A DNA stretch of 64,000 bases from contig NZ_FQWQ01000001.1 of the NCBI RefSeq assembly GCF_900129725.1, positions 806,001 to 870,000 on the forward strand, given 5' to 3'. This DNA is from Chryseolinea serpens (GTDB lineage Bacteria; Bacteroidota; Bacteroidia; Cytophagales; Cyclobacteriaceae). The notes beneath the pieces were generated by a model. That model was given only the letters and a program-made list of their open reading frames with translations, did no database searches and was not told the origin of the DNA. Below, in pieces: positions 48,104 through 56,809 of this stretch (position 1 is the stretch's first letter; every line of letters starts with the position of its first letter). A program made the translations under genes and the position numbers.

Positions 48104-48517
48104 ATGTGGACGTGTCCCCTTTGCCAGCAAACTTTTGTGAACACCAACCAAACCCATTCTTGTGGCGACAAGGTGCTGGACGATTTCCTGCACAACAAGT
48201 CCGAGCACACGCTATCGTTGTTCCGGCATTTTGTGGAGCAATATCAAAAGATCGGTCCCGTCACGCTGCATCCAACCAAATCCATGATCGGCCTGGCGGC
48301 GAAAACGAGGATCGCTTATGTCATTCGCCTTGGGCGGGATTTTGTGGACGTGGTCTTTCCGTTCGATAAGCCGTATGAAGATAATCTGTGTTTTCAGAAA
48401 ATTGCCCAGGTCCCCGGCACTTCACAGTTCAACCACCACTTGCGTCTTTCCAGCAAGGAAGATCTCAACGCCGAAGTGAAGAAGTTCATGAAGATGGCTT
48501 ATACGGCGGGAAAGTAG
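48104..48517 (+). CDS. DUF5655 domain protein with N-terminal zinc-ribbon-like motif
   Basis: 137 residues. The N-terminus MWTCPLCQQTFVNTNQTHSC has a CxxC plus His/Cys arrangement fit for one zinc. The DUF5655 domain follows: FRHFVEQYQKIGPVTLHPTK, SMIGLAAKTRIAYVIRLGRD, FVDVVFPF and FNHHLRLSSKEDLNAEVKKF. In other proteins DUF5655 resembles a small nucleic-acid-related fold and is sometimes attached to transport-like or endonuclease-like parts. The role here is unknown. Confidence 0.8.
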   Translation: MWTCPLCQQTFVNTNQTHSCGDKVLDDFLHNKSEHTLSLFRHFVEQYQKIGPVTLHPTKSMIGLAAKTRIAYVIRLGRDFVDVVFPFDKPYEDNLCFQKIAQVPGTSQFNHHLRLSSKEDLNAEVKKFMKMAYTAGK

Positions 48518-48688
48518 TTAAACCAAGTTCCCTGATCCCGCTGTGGAAAAAAATGCTCGTCTATACCAGCTTGTAGAAATCATTCACAAATTTATTCCAT
48601 AGAAACCGCGATTCCAGCGCCCCAGCCACGCCTTGCTCATGGTATGCCTTTTGGGTATAGACAGACAGAACTAACTCAAAAACAACTT

Positions 48689-49102
48689 ATGAAAAAGGTA
48701 TCAATTTTATTGTGCTTGCTTTGCATCACTTTTATGGCAGCCCTGGCACAGGAGCCCGCCATCATGTTCAGCAACAAGCCCGGATGGCACAAGATCGGGG
48801 AAGTGAAGGCCGACTTTAAAATGGAGAACGAATCCATCGCTGTGATGGGTAAGGATAAATTCAAATCCATTCTCCTGAAAGTGACCGACGCGCCCATCAA
48901 CATTGCCAATATAGAGGTCATCTATGAGTCTGGCGATAAGGAAGATTTCGACGTGAAGAACGAGATGAAACCCAACTCCGAAACACGCGTCATCGACCTG
49001 AAGAGTCCCAACCAGGAGATCAAAAAGGTGGTCTTCACCTACAAGACCCTGCCGAACAGCCAGGCCGACAAGGCCCATGTTGAGCTGTACGGTCTGAAAT
49101 AA
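48689..49102 (+). CDS. Small exported beta-sandwich protein (DUF2541-like)
   Basis: 137 residues from the ATG at 48689, opening a signal peptide (KKVSILLCLLCITFMAALAQ). The mature part, about 117 residues, reads WHKIGEVKADFKMENESIAV, LLKVTDAPINIANIEVIYES, then RVIDLKSPNQEIKKVVFTYK and ends HVELYGLK, a jelly-roll-like pattern that resembles DUF2541. Periplasmic or outer-membrane associated; function unknown. A terminator follows at 49124. The 170 bp before it (48518-48688) show no gene. Confidence 0.7.
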   Translation: MKKVSILLCLLCITFMAALAQEPAIMFSNKPGWHKIGEVKADFKMENESIAVMGKDKFKSILLKVTDAPINIANIEVIYESGDKEDFDVKNEMKPNSETRVIDLKSPNQEIKKVVFTYKTLPNSQADKAHVELYGLK

Positions 49103-49123
49103 TCTCTTGTCCCGTTTTCATGT

Positions 49124-49158
49124 AAAGAGGGCGCGCTGCAAAAGCCGTCCTCTTTTTT
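49124..49158 (+). terminator. Intrinsic terminator
   Basis: AAAGAGG (49124-49130) pairs with CCTCTTT (49149-49155), followed by more T. Confidence 0.75.
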
Positions 49159-49199
49159 ATGGCTGCAAATTTATTCAACTTGCGATAAATAACACCGCC

Positions 49200-49676
49200 A
49201 TGTCTCAGGTCACTGCCGGAATGCTCATGTGCCGGAACGCGTCGAGCGCGCTTGAATTTTTCCTGGTCCATCCGGGAGGACCTTTTTTTGCGCGCAAGGA
49301 CGAAGGGGCCTGGAGCATTCCCAAGGGCATGCCCGACGACGCGGAAGACCTGCTCCTCGCCGCCCAACGCGAATTTGTTGAGGAGACGGGCATCACGCCA
49401 ACCCCGCCGTTTTACTCTTTGAAATCCACAAAATTAAAAAGTGGCAAGACCATGCATGTTTGGTTGTTCACCGGCGCATGGGATCCGGCCAACGGTATTG
49501 TTTCCAACACGTTCTCCCTGGAGTGGCCGCCACGATCAGGAAAATACAAAGACGTTCCGGAGGTGGACCGCGCCGAATGGATGTCGTACGACAAAGCCAA
49601 GGAGATGATCAATCCACACCAGGCGATCTTTTTGGATCGGGCTTGCGAAATTCTACCCCCTGTGGAACCCTCTTAG
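49200..49676 (+). CDS. NUDIX hydrolase
   Basis: 158 residues from the ATG at 49200; the longer frame upstream crosses the terminator and was rejected. The NUDIX box is intact: G-M-PDDAED-LLLAAQREFVEETGI, holding the GX5EX7REUXEEXGU metal-binding pattern. The flanks VHPGGPFFARKDEGAWSIPK and VWLFTGAWDPANG are typical of diadenosine-polyphosphate or nucleotide-sugar hydrolases. The exact diphosphate substrate is not readable. It converges with the MarR gene. Confidence 0.88.
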   Translation: MSQVTAGMLMCRNASSALEFFLVHPGGPFFARKDEGAWSIPKGMPDDAEDLLLAAQREFVEETGITPTPPFYSLKSTKLKSGKTMHVWLFTGAWDPANGIVSNTFSLEWPPRSGKYKDVPEVDRAEWMSYDKAKEMINPHQAIFLDRACEILPPVEPS

Positions 49677-49696
49677 GTTCGTCTCCTCTTTCTATT

Positions 49697-50332
49697 TCAC
49701 GACGGCTTTGCCTCCTTCATGATCGCGGCATGCATGGCGTCGAACGGTTCGCTTTTTAACTGCACCGCCAACTGGGAATGCTTTTTCTCCTGGGGCGACA
49801 ACAACTGGCAACACAAGTCGATGGTCTCGTCGGGCAGGCCGCTGAAGATCATGTCGTTTACTTTGACGGCCTGGCGCATGCATGCCTGAAGTTTGCGGGT
49901 TCCCTTTTCAGTAAGCTTCACCAGCTTGGCGCGGCCGTCGTCGGGGTCGGCCCGTTCTTTTATAAAGCCTTCGGCGATGAGGGTGTTGATGGCCAGCATG
50001 CCGGTCGTGGTTTCCGCAAAGTGGTATTGGATCAGCACCATCTTTTTCACTTCTCCCAATTGGTTCAAACTGTTGAGATAATAGAAACTATCGGGCGTGG
50101 GCAAGTGCATGTCCACCATGGCGGCGCGATGATAGAGCGCGTAGGCACTGGCGAGCCGGCCGATGATGCGTGCCAATTGACCCTGCTTTTCTTTTCCCTT
50201 TTTGCCTCCTTCATTCGCCTTACCCCGGGCTACCAGATAGCCGGCAAAGGCCTCCAGGGTTGGGCTGGGATGGTGTTCTTCAAACCTAGACCATTCCGAA
50301 ACGAGTTCTACCAGTGGCTTCATATACTGCAT
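49697..50332 (-). CDS. MarR family transcriptional regulator
   Basis: 211 residues. Winged-helix core: PDSFYYLNSLNQLGEVKKMV, LAINTLIAEGFIKERADPDD and GRAKLVKLTEKGTRKLQACM, the last being the usual wing DxRxKxVxLT pattern. About 90 N-terminal residues with a Lys/Gly linker (GGKKGKEKQG) are longer than the usual MarR. It is divergent from the GH-A gene, with a 95-bp shared region holding a palindrome, so it probably controls that gene and itself. The start could also be the ATG four codons in. Confidence 0.88.
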   Translation of the reverse strand: MQYMKPLVELVSEWSRFEEHHPSPTLEAFAGYLVARGKANEGGKKGKEKQGQLARIIGRLASAYALYHRAAMVDMHLPTPDSFYYLNSLNQLGEVKKMVLIQYHFAETTTGMLAINTLIAEGFIKERADPDDGRAKLVKLTEKGTRKLQACMRQAVKVNDMIFSGLPDETIDLCCQLLSPQEKKHSQLAVQLKSEPFDAMHAAIMKEAKPS

Positions 50333-50347
50333 TTTGGGTATAATTTA

Positions 50348-50417
50348 CAAAATAAATATCATTTTGGTTCTATTTATTACATTTTAGAAATACTTTTAAG
50401 TGATCTATAACCAAAAT
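50348..50417. promoter_or_regulatory. Candidate MarR operator region
   Basis: CAAAAT (50348-50353) and ATTTTG (50361-50366) form a dyad with 7-bp centre, MarR-like in size. A second, longer pair ATTTTGGTTCTA (50361-50372) and TATAACCAAAAT (50406-50417) matches 11 of 12 positions as an inverted repeat spanning the likely GH-A promoter. Confidence 0.45.
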
Positions 50418-50427
50418 ACAATTTATT

Positions 50428-51396
50428 ATGAAACCCCTTCCCCACGATCCATTCACGTTCGGGATTTACCCCGGGGGCATGAGCGGGACGGACTCCGGGC
50501 TCACGACCGGCCCTACCGATTCATCCCAGGCTATCGAGCACGCCCTACGCATCCTTCAAGGAGACGCTCCCTCCTTTCTTGTGCGCGCTTACATTCCCTA
50601 TAAATCAAGACAAGGAGCAGTTTATTCCACGCCATCCCAACCCGAACAATATGCGAATGACAACCGGCTGCTCGACGTGGTGCTCTGTTTTCAAAGCGAT
50701 GAGGAAGATATGACCGGCTGGAAAGCATTTATCCGCGACACCATTCGAACGTATGGCAAGCGATTGGCCAAGCTCCAGGTCACGGAAGAAGCCAACGCCA
50801 ACCTTCCTTCGCTGGATGGCTATTTTAAACATTCACGTAAGGCATTGGTGGAAGGCATCGTTGTTGCCAAGGAAGAAATAAGGGCGCTCTGCTTGCGGAC
50901 GGTCGTCGGCTTTAATGCCACACCCGACTTCAATCCCAAAAAAACATTCTGGCTTGAGATTGCCTCGCTGGCCTCCCCCGCGTTTTATGATGCTCTCGAC
51001 TATGTAGGCCTGGACTTTTTCCCGGATGTGTTCAGACCCATCGCCGGGGACGATCTGGAAGGTCCCATCACCGGACTTGTTACGATGTTCCGGGCTGACA
51101 TTGGACAAGCCGGCATTCGTGCCACTATCCCTTTGCATATTACTGAAAACGGCTGGCCAACCGGCATAGATCGCACGGAGCAACGCCAGGCGGAGCAATT
51201 GGAAAAAATCATTCGTATTCTATATCGTCACCGAAAAATCTTTCACATCACACATTACGAACTCTTTGCGCTTCGTGATGCCGATAGTAACGTACAGGAT
51301 CTTTTCTATCGATTCGGCATTCTGCGCGATGACTATTCCCCTAAACCGGCGTTTGAAATGTACCGCAAGATCATTGCAGAATTCACTCGCCTTTAG
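50428..51396 (+). CDS. Cytoplasmic clan GH-A-like glycoside hydrolase
   Basis: 322 residues, no signal peptide. A TIM-barrel pattern with two catalytic glutamates at clan GH-A positions: E120 or E121 in KLQVTEEAN as acid/base at the end of strand 4, and E240 in PLHITENGWPTG as nucleophile at the end of strand 7. Other barrel strands are FGIYPGG, VVGFNATP and YVGLDFFPDV. The family number is not certain (GH39, GH5 or other GH-A relatives). Divergent from the MarR regulator and 4 bp overlapping, tail to tail, the hybrid sensor gene. It may be used with the downstream PUL but has its own regulator. Confidence 0.75.
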   Translation: MKPLPHDPFTFGIYPGGMSGTDSGLTTGPTDSSQAIEHALRILQGDAPSFLVRAYIPYKSRQGAVYSTPSQPEQYANDNRLLDVVLCFQSDEEDMTGWKAFIRDTIRTYGKRLAKLQVTEEANANLPSLDGYFKHSRKALVEGIVVAKEEIRALCLRTVVGFNATPDFNPKKTFWLEIASLASPAFYDALDYVGLDFFPDVFRPIAGDDLEGPITGLVTMFRADIGQAGIRATIPLHITENGWPTGIDRTEQRQAEQLEKIIRILYRHRKIFHITHYELFALRDADSNVQDLFYRFGILRDDYSPKPAFEMYRKIIAEFTRL

Positions 51397-54300
51397 GCTC
51401 CCTTAGCTCTCTCAAAATCCTTCGGATGACAATGGAACATTTCGTTGAAGGATTTGTAAAAATACGAGCGGCTATTAAACCCGGTTTCATAGATCACTTC
51501 AGAAACACTCAGGCTGGTGTTTCGCAGCAAGTCGGCCGCTTTCTTCAGGCGGAATTGTTTTATCAGGCCGTGCGGCGTCATACCGGTGATGGTCTTCACT
51601 TTTTTGTAGAGGGAAGCCTTGCTCATGTTGACGTATTCGGCGATGGTGTCGGCGTTGAATTCGGGTTCGCTCAGGTGGAGCTGGATGCATGCGGTTATTT
51701 TGGAAAAGAAGTCGTCGTCCTTTTCGCCAATGCCCGTGGAGAGATGGGTGAGCTCCAGGTCGTCCAGGTTTTTGAATTTCTTGCGGATCAGTTCCATGCG
51801 TTCGATGAGCTTCTCGATCCGGATAAAAAGATGTTCAGGGTGAAAGGGTTTGGGGATGTAAGAGTCCGCGCCCACCTGGAGTCCTTCGATCCTGTTTTCG
51901 ATCTCTCCTTTCGCCGTGAGCAGGATCACGGGGATGTGACTGCTCTCTATATCTTCCTTTATTTTTTTACACAAGGTAAGGCCATCCATGTCGGGCATGA
52001 TGACGTCGCTGATCACCAGGTCGATTCGCTCTTCCTCCAGGATCTCCAGGGCCTTTTTGCCATTGCGGGCTTTATAGATCCTGTATTTGTCGGAAAGGAT
52101 ATGCTCGAGCAACGAAATGATATTGGCATTGTCATCCACCACCAACAGCGAGTAGGGATGTGGGCCTGCAGCGGTGTTCAGAGTCTCCTCGGATTGACCG
52201 GTCAGGTAATAGTTGGTGTCAAATTCAAGCGACACTTTTTCCACCAGGTTTGAGGAAGGCAGGATCATGGCATTCTCTTCGGGGAGATCGCCGTAGTATT
52301 CACGGGTGACCGGGATCAATACCGTGAAGGTGCTTCCCTTTCCGATCTTGCTATCCACTTGAATTTCCCCACGGTGTATTTGCACCATGCTTTTGGTCAG
52401 TGAAAGCCCGATGCCGGTGCTCTTCGCAAAACCATTTTGATCGAGTACTTCCTCCGGATTGTGATAGAAGCTCTCGAAGATCTTGTTCCGGTTCTCCTCG
52501 GCAATGCCCACGCCTTCATCGCGTATGGTGAACATCGCTTTGCCTTGCGATTCCTTCAGTGACACACTGATCATCCCTCCTTTCGTATTGTATTTGATGC
52601 CGTTGGAGATCAGGTTGATCAGGATCTTCTCCATCTTTTTATAGTCGACCAGCGCCGGCAATGACTCCGGTTCAGGGTAAAACTCCAGGTGTACTTCATA
52701 GTCGACCGCATGCTGCTGGAAGGACTCTACGATCTCCTGTGTAAAAGGCACCAGGTCGATCGTGGAGAGGGTGAGCAAATCTTTGCCGCTTTCTATTTTA
52801 CGGAACTGTATCAGTTCATCGATTAATTTCTGGAGCCGGAGCGAGTTACTGTAAACCGTCTTCAACTGTTGCTGCTCGCCGGCATCCTTGTTTTTATGGA
52901 GCAGGGAAGCCACCGGGCCAAGGATCAACGTTAAGGGTGTGCGGAATTCGTGGGCGACGTTGGTAAAAAACTGGAGCTTGTAGTCGTTCAATTCTTTTAG
53001 CTGCACGGCCTTAAATTTTTCGATGGTCAGGGCCTTCTTCGCACGGGCTCTGCGCCGAATAAACAGGATGATACCGACCTGAAGGGCAATGGTCAGAAAG
53101 ACATAGAATGCATACGCCCAATAGGTTTTCCAGAACGGCGGCGTTACCACGATGTTGATGGTCTTGGGGAGCGGGGCCCAATCGCCGTTTTCGTTTGTAT
53201 AATTGATGCTCAGTTTGTAGTGGCCGGGTGGAATGTTGGTCAGCGTGACCGCTTGTTGTTGCCCGATGTAGTTCCAGTCTTTATCAAAGTTCTCGAGGAA
53301 ATAAGCATACTCACTTTTCTGTTTATTCCAGTAGTCCAGCGTCGTGAAGAAAAAGCTGATAAAGTTCTGATCGTACTTCAGCGTTACATTTTCCGTGCGG
53401 TCGATGTTCTGTGTAAGGATCTGGCTGTCGTCGCCGGGTGTGATCATGGCATTCCGCACCTGGAATTCTGTGACACTCAGCCGTGGAAAATAATTTTGCG
53501 TATTGATCTTGGTCGGATAGACAACATCCAATCCTTCGATGCCACCAAAAAAAAGTTTTTCAGAGGTCCTGGAGCGAAACGCAGCGCCGTCGGTAAACTC
53601 GTTGTTCTGCAAGCCATCGTTCGTGTCAAAATTCTTGAACGTGTTTTTTATGGCATCATACATGACCAGGCCGTGGTTCGTCGAAAGCCAGATGTTGCCT
53701 TTCGGATCTTCGAGGATGCCGTGGATCGTGTTGTTGGGAAGTCCTTCGTGTTGCGAAAAATGTTCCAGCCGATAGGGTCTGCTTTGAAGGAACAGCCGGT
53801 TCAGTCCGCCACTGGTGCCGATCCATAGTTGCTCTTGCTGGTCCAGGTACAGGCTCAGCACGTCGTTGTTGCTGAGTCTGTTTTTGTCTCGAGGGTCTGC
53901 CTGAATGTGCTCTTCTATTTTCCGGGTCAACGCATTGTACCGGTAAACTCCTCCCCCGCGCGTACCAAACCAGAGGGTGTTTGGTTTTTCTTCGACGATC
54001 GCGTAAACGATATTACTCTTGATCCCGGTTGACCGTGCTTTGTCCGGGTGTGACAACTGATCGTAGTCCTGCAGCCGATAGCCACGGGGTGTTTTGACCA
54101 CCTTCAGGTGGATGATACCATACCCGCTGGTGCCGAGCCAGATGTCGTTGAACGCATCCACGCAGATGGCGTAGACCGAACTGAACGAAAGCTCATTGTC
54201 GTTTTCAAAATCTTGCGGGAAGTGAAATATTTTATGCGTGCCTGCTTCGATCATGTCGATGCCTTCGCCGTCGAGCCCTACCCAGATATTTCCTTCGTGA

Positions 54301-55517
54301 TCTTTGTTGATGGCGAGCACCGCATTGTTGCTCAGACCATTCGCGGTGTTAACGATCTTTGTCTTGGAATTGCCGGGATTGATGATGTTCAATCCGCCGC
54401 CGCGCGTACCGATGTAAAGTGTGCCGGTATTATCCTCATAGACCGAGCGGATGATGCTATGCGAAAGCTGACCGACTTCCGGCTGGCCTTTCGGGATGGC
54501 ATAGAATGTTTTTGCGCGCGTCAGGAATTTATAAACGCCATCGCCGTCGGTGCCGACCCAAACAATATCCTGTTTGGTTTCCGTGATGGTGAGGATCTTT
54601 ATGTGCGCTTTTGAAAAGGCTGGAAAATACGAATTCATGGGCCGGACCGTGAGTCCTCCAACAGCTTCTGTTATTTTGAAAATATCGCCGGCCTCGGTGC
54701 CCAGCCAAAGGGCGGTGTGATCAAGATTCTCTGAAAGCGAAGAAACCGTGACGGCGCCCAGTTCAATATGATCCGGTCCTTTTTCGGCATCGGCCAGATC
54801 ATATAAGAGAAGTTGTCCATCCGTGGTGGCGACTGCCAGCATATAACGCTTCCCGAGACGAAGGAAAGCATGGAAAGCGATCGGCTTCCGGTTTGCAAGC
54901 TGTTTGCTGAACACCAAACGGTTGTTGACGGTGCACACCAGTTTGCCGTCGTTGCCCAGCAGGTACATCAGTCCTTCATGCTGGCCCAGGTTGATCACCG
55001 ACGTTAGCCACGACGCATCGACCCCTTCAAAATTCACCGGAACGAAAGTGTTCCTTTCCGCGGCATAACGGCTGATGCCCCTGCCGATCAGGCTGGTCCA
55101 CACCGCGGAGTCGGCACCGATGCAGGCTCTTATATTATATTCCAGGAATGGAATATCGTTCAGGCTGTCGAGGTAGGTTTGAAATGAATCCGTTGTGCGG
55201 TTGTACTTATTAATGCCCTGGTGGGTCACGATCCATAGGTTTCCTTTCCCGTCTTCGAGGAAATTGCGGATAATGTTGTTGCTGATGGTCCCTTTCAGGA
55301 AAGGATCGGGCTTGTATACTTTAATAGAGCTGCCGTCGTAGCGGTTCAGTCCATCCCAGGTGCCCAGCCATACATAGTCATATTGATCCATGTAGACCGA
55401 GGTGATGGCGCTGTTGGAGAGTTTTGCCCGTTTATCGACATGCTGAAAGGGCCAGGGCGAAGCACTATCGCCCTGGATCAGATTCGTTAGTGCCGTGAAG
55501 AGCAGAACTCCAAACAT
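51393..55517 (-). CDS. Hybrid two-component system regulator of the PUL
   Basis: 1374 residues in the full HTCS order. An N-terminal signal or anchor leads to two seven-bladed Reg_prop propellers (repeats like GDGVYKFLTR, YGIIHLKV, LWIGTSGGLNRLF) and a Y_Y_Y domain (about 700-765). One transmembrane helix follows (about 785-803, YAFYVFLTIALQVGIILFIR), then HisKA with H856 in AHEFRTPLTLI. The HATPase has NLISNGIKYN, DEGVGIAEEN and STGIGLSLTK. A receiver has the phospho-acceptor near D1171 in VISDVIMPDMDG, and a C-terminal AraC-type HTH (YETGFNSRSYFYKSFNEMFH) binds DNA. It senses a sugar in the periplasm and activates the PUL. TAGGTTTG on the minus strand (55553-55546), with TTG 16 bp upstream, is a plausible promoter. 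Confidence 0.95.
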   Translation of the reverse strand: MFGVLLFTALTNLIQGDSASPWPFQHVDKRAKLSNSAITSVYMDQYDYVWLGTWDGLNRYDGSSIKVYKPDPFLKGTISNNIIRNFLEDGKGNLWIVTHQGINKYNRTTDSFQTYLDSLNDIPFLEYNIRACIGADSAVWTSLIGRGISRYAAERNTFVPVNFEGVDASWLTSVINLGQHEGLMYLLGNDGKLVCTVNNRLVFSKQLANRKPIAFHAFLRLGKRYMLAVATTDGQLLLYDLADAEKGPDHIELGAVTVSSLSENLDHTALWLGTEAGDIFKITEAVGGLTVRPMNSYFPAFSKAHIKILTITETKQDIVWVGTDGDGVYKFLTRAKTFYAIPKGQPEVGQLSHSIIRSVYEDNTGTLYIGTRGGGLNIINPGNSKTKIVNTANGLSNNAVLAINKDHEGNIWVGLDGEGIDMIEAGTHKIFHFPQDFENDNELSFSSVYAICVDAFNDIWLGTSGYGIIHLKVVKTPRGYRLQDYDQLSHPDKARSTGIKSNIVYAIVEEKPNTLWFGTRGGGVYRYNALTRKIEEHIQADPRDKNRLSNNDVLSLYLDQQEQLWIGTSGGLNRLFLQSRPYRLEHFSQHEGLPNNTIHGILEDPKGNIWLSTNHGLVMYDAIKNTFKNFDTNDGLQNNEFTDGAAFRSRTSEKLFFGGIEGLDVVYPTKINTQNYFPRLSVTEFQVRNAMITPGDDSQILTQNIDRTENVTLKYDQNFISFFFTTLDYWNKQKSEYAYFLENFDKDWNYIGQQQAVTLTNIPPGHYKLSINYTNENGDWAPLPKTINIVVTPPFWKTYWAYAFYVFLTIALQVGIILFIRRRARAKKALTIEKFKAVQLKELNDYKLQFFTNVAHEFRTPLTLILGPVASLLHKNKDAGEQQQLKTVYSNSLRLQKLIDELIQFRKIESGKDLLTLSTIDLVPFTQEIVESFQQHAVDYEVHLEFYPEPESLPALVDYKKMEKILINLISNGIKYNTKGGMISVSLKESQGKAMFTIRDEGVGIAEENRNKIFESFYHNPEEVLDQNGFAKSTGIGLSLTKSMVQIHRGEIQVDSKIGKGSTFTVLIPVTREYYGDLPEENAMILPSSNLVEKVSLEFDTNYYLTGQSEETLNTAAGPHPYSLLVVDDNANIISLLEHILSDKYRIYKARNGKKALEILEEERIDLVISDVIMPDMDGLTLCKKIKEDIESSHIPVILLTAKGEIENRIEGLQVGADSYIPKPFHPEHLFIRIEKLIERMELIRKKFKNLDDLELTHLSTGIGEKDDDFFSKITACIQLHLSEPEFNADTIAEYVNMSKASLYKKVKTITGMTPHGLIKQFRLKKAADLLRNTSLSVSEVIYETGFNSRSYFYKSFNEMFHCHPKDFERAKGA

Positions 55518-55545
55518 GATACCCGGCCATCCGCTTGGCCTATTA

Positions 55546-55572
55546 CAAACCTAGAGATTCCGTCGCTAGCAA
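55546..55572 (-). promoter_or_regulatory. Candidate promoter of the hybrid sensor gene
   Basis: Minus strand: TTG (55572-55570), 16-bp spacer, TAGGTTTG (55553-55546). The spacer is one base under the usual 17-23 range. The leader would be about 20 nt. Confidence 0.5.
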
Positions 55573-55701
55573 ACTCCATTTATTTGTCCACCCGGGTGCA
55601 TTTGTGTCCAGCCGGTTCTCATTTTGCCAGGTTTATAACCGGGAGAACTTAATAAAAAAGCGGGCGGACAGGTAACGGGCCGATTTTGGTCACATTGTGC
55701 C

Positions 55702-56805
55702 ATGCAATCGAGTGCTCTTTCGTTTGCAGCCCAAACCATGAAGCCTGCCCTGGTGACCGATATTGCCAAAAGATTCAAACAGAATCCCCTCCTTAAACCG
55801 GCGGATTTGAAGCCCAGCCGGGACGGGATGGTCATTGAATGCCTTCTCAATCCGGGAGTGTTCCGGTTCAATAACATGACTTGGTTGCTGCTTCGTGTGG
55901 CCGAGCGTCCCGTGCAGCAGGCCGGTCACATCAGCATTCCTATATATAATGAGGACGGTGAAATAGAGATTCTCCACTTTAAAAAGGACGATCCCGATCT
56001 GGATGGCTCGGATCCACGGGTAGTCTGCTACCGCGGAAAAGATTACCTCACTACCCTCTCCCACCTCCGGCTGGTTTGCAGCGCGGATGGAAAAGTATTT
56101 CAACAACCGGAGCACTATCATCCCATTTTCGGGAAAGATAAGCTGGAAACGTATGGCATCGAGGATTGCCGTGTAACGGAGATTGATGGCCTCTTTAATC
56201 TCACGTATACCATGGTGTCGGCGCTTGGCGTGGGCGTTGGGCTGATCCAGACAAAAGATTGGAAAAGCTACGATCGCCGGGGCATGATCTTTCCACCACA
56301 TAATAAGGACTGCGCCATCTTTGAAGAGAAGATCAACGAGAAGTATTACGCGCTGCATCGCCCCAGCAGCCCTCAATTAGGTGGAAACTATATCTGGCTG
56401 TCGGAGTCGCCCGACCTGATCCATTGGGGAAATCATAAATGCATTGCCACCACGCGCAAAAATACGTGGGACAGTGCACGCGTTGGGGCGGGCGCAGCGC
56501 CTATCAAAACATCCGAAGGCTGGTTGGAGATCTATCATGGCGCGGATGCCAACCACCGGTATTGCCTTGGCGCGTTGTTGCTCGACCTGAACGATCCTTC
56601 CAAAGTATTGGCCCGAAGTGAATTTCCACTGATGGAACCCACGGAGGAATATGAGCTCACGGGGTTCTTTGGCAACGTGATCTTTACTAATGGCCACCTG
56701 GTAAATGATGATACGATCCACCTCTACTACGGCGCCAGTGATGAAGTGATCTGCGGCGCCGAACTGTCCATCCAGTCTATACTCCAAACGCTTTTAGCCA
56801 ACTGA
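55702..56805 (+). CDS. GH130 family mannoside phosphorylase or beta-mannosidase
   Basis: 367 residues, no signal peptide, so cytoplasmic. A five-bladed propeller with GH130 marks: LLNPGVFRFNNMTWLLLRVA, GIEDCRVTEIDGLFNLTYTM (catalytic Asp region), NKDCAIFEEKINEKYYALHR, and WDSARVGAGAAPIKTSEGWL followed by EIYHG. GH130 enzymes act on beta-mannosides by phosphorolysis or hydrolysis. The subfamily decides which, and I cannot settle it by eye. An in-frame ATG at 55738 would shorten the N-terminus by 12 residues. It is the first gene of the rightward PUL operon, 4 bp before the transporter. Confidence 0.9.
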   Translation: MQSSALSFAAQTMKPALVTDIAKRFKQNPLLKPADLKPSRDGMVIECLLNPGVFRFNNMTWLLLRVAERPVQQAGHISIPIYNEDGEIEILHFKKDDPDLDGSDPRVVCYRGKDYLTTLSHLRLVCSADGKVFQQPEHYHPIFGKDKLETYGIEDCRVTEIDGLFNLTYTMVSALGVGVGLIQTKDWKSYDRRGMIFPPHNKDCAIFEEKINEKYYALHRPSSPQLGGNYIWLSESPDLIHWGNHKCIATTRKNTWDSARVGAGAAPIKTSEGWLEIYHGADANHRYCLGALLLDLNDPSKVLARSEFPLMEPTEEYELTGFFGNVIFTNGHLVNDDTIHLYYGASDEVICGAELSIQSILQTLLAN

Positions 56806-56809
56806 AGAC

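Noticed and set aside
49778-50410. 210-residue plus-strand frame over the MarR gene
   Set aside because: Shadow of the MarR coding strand, whose winged-helix motifs are clear.
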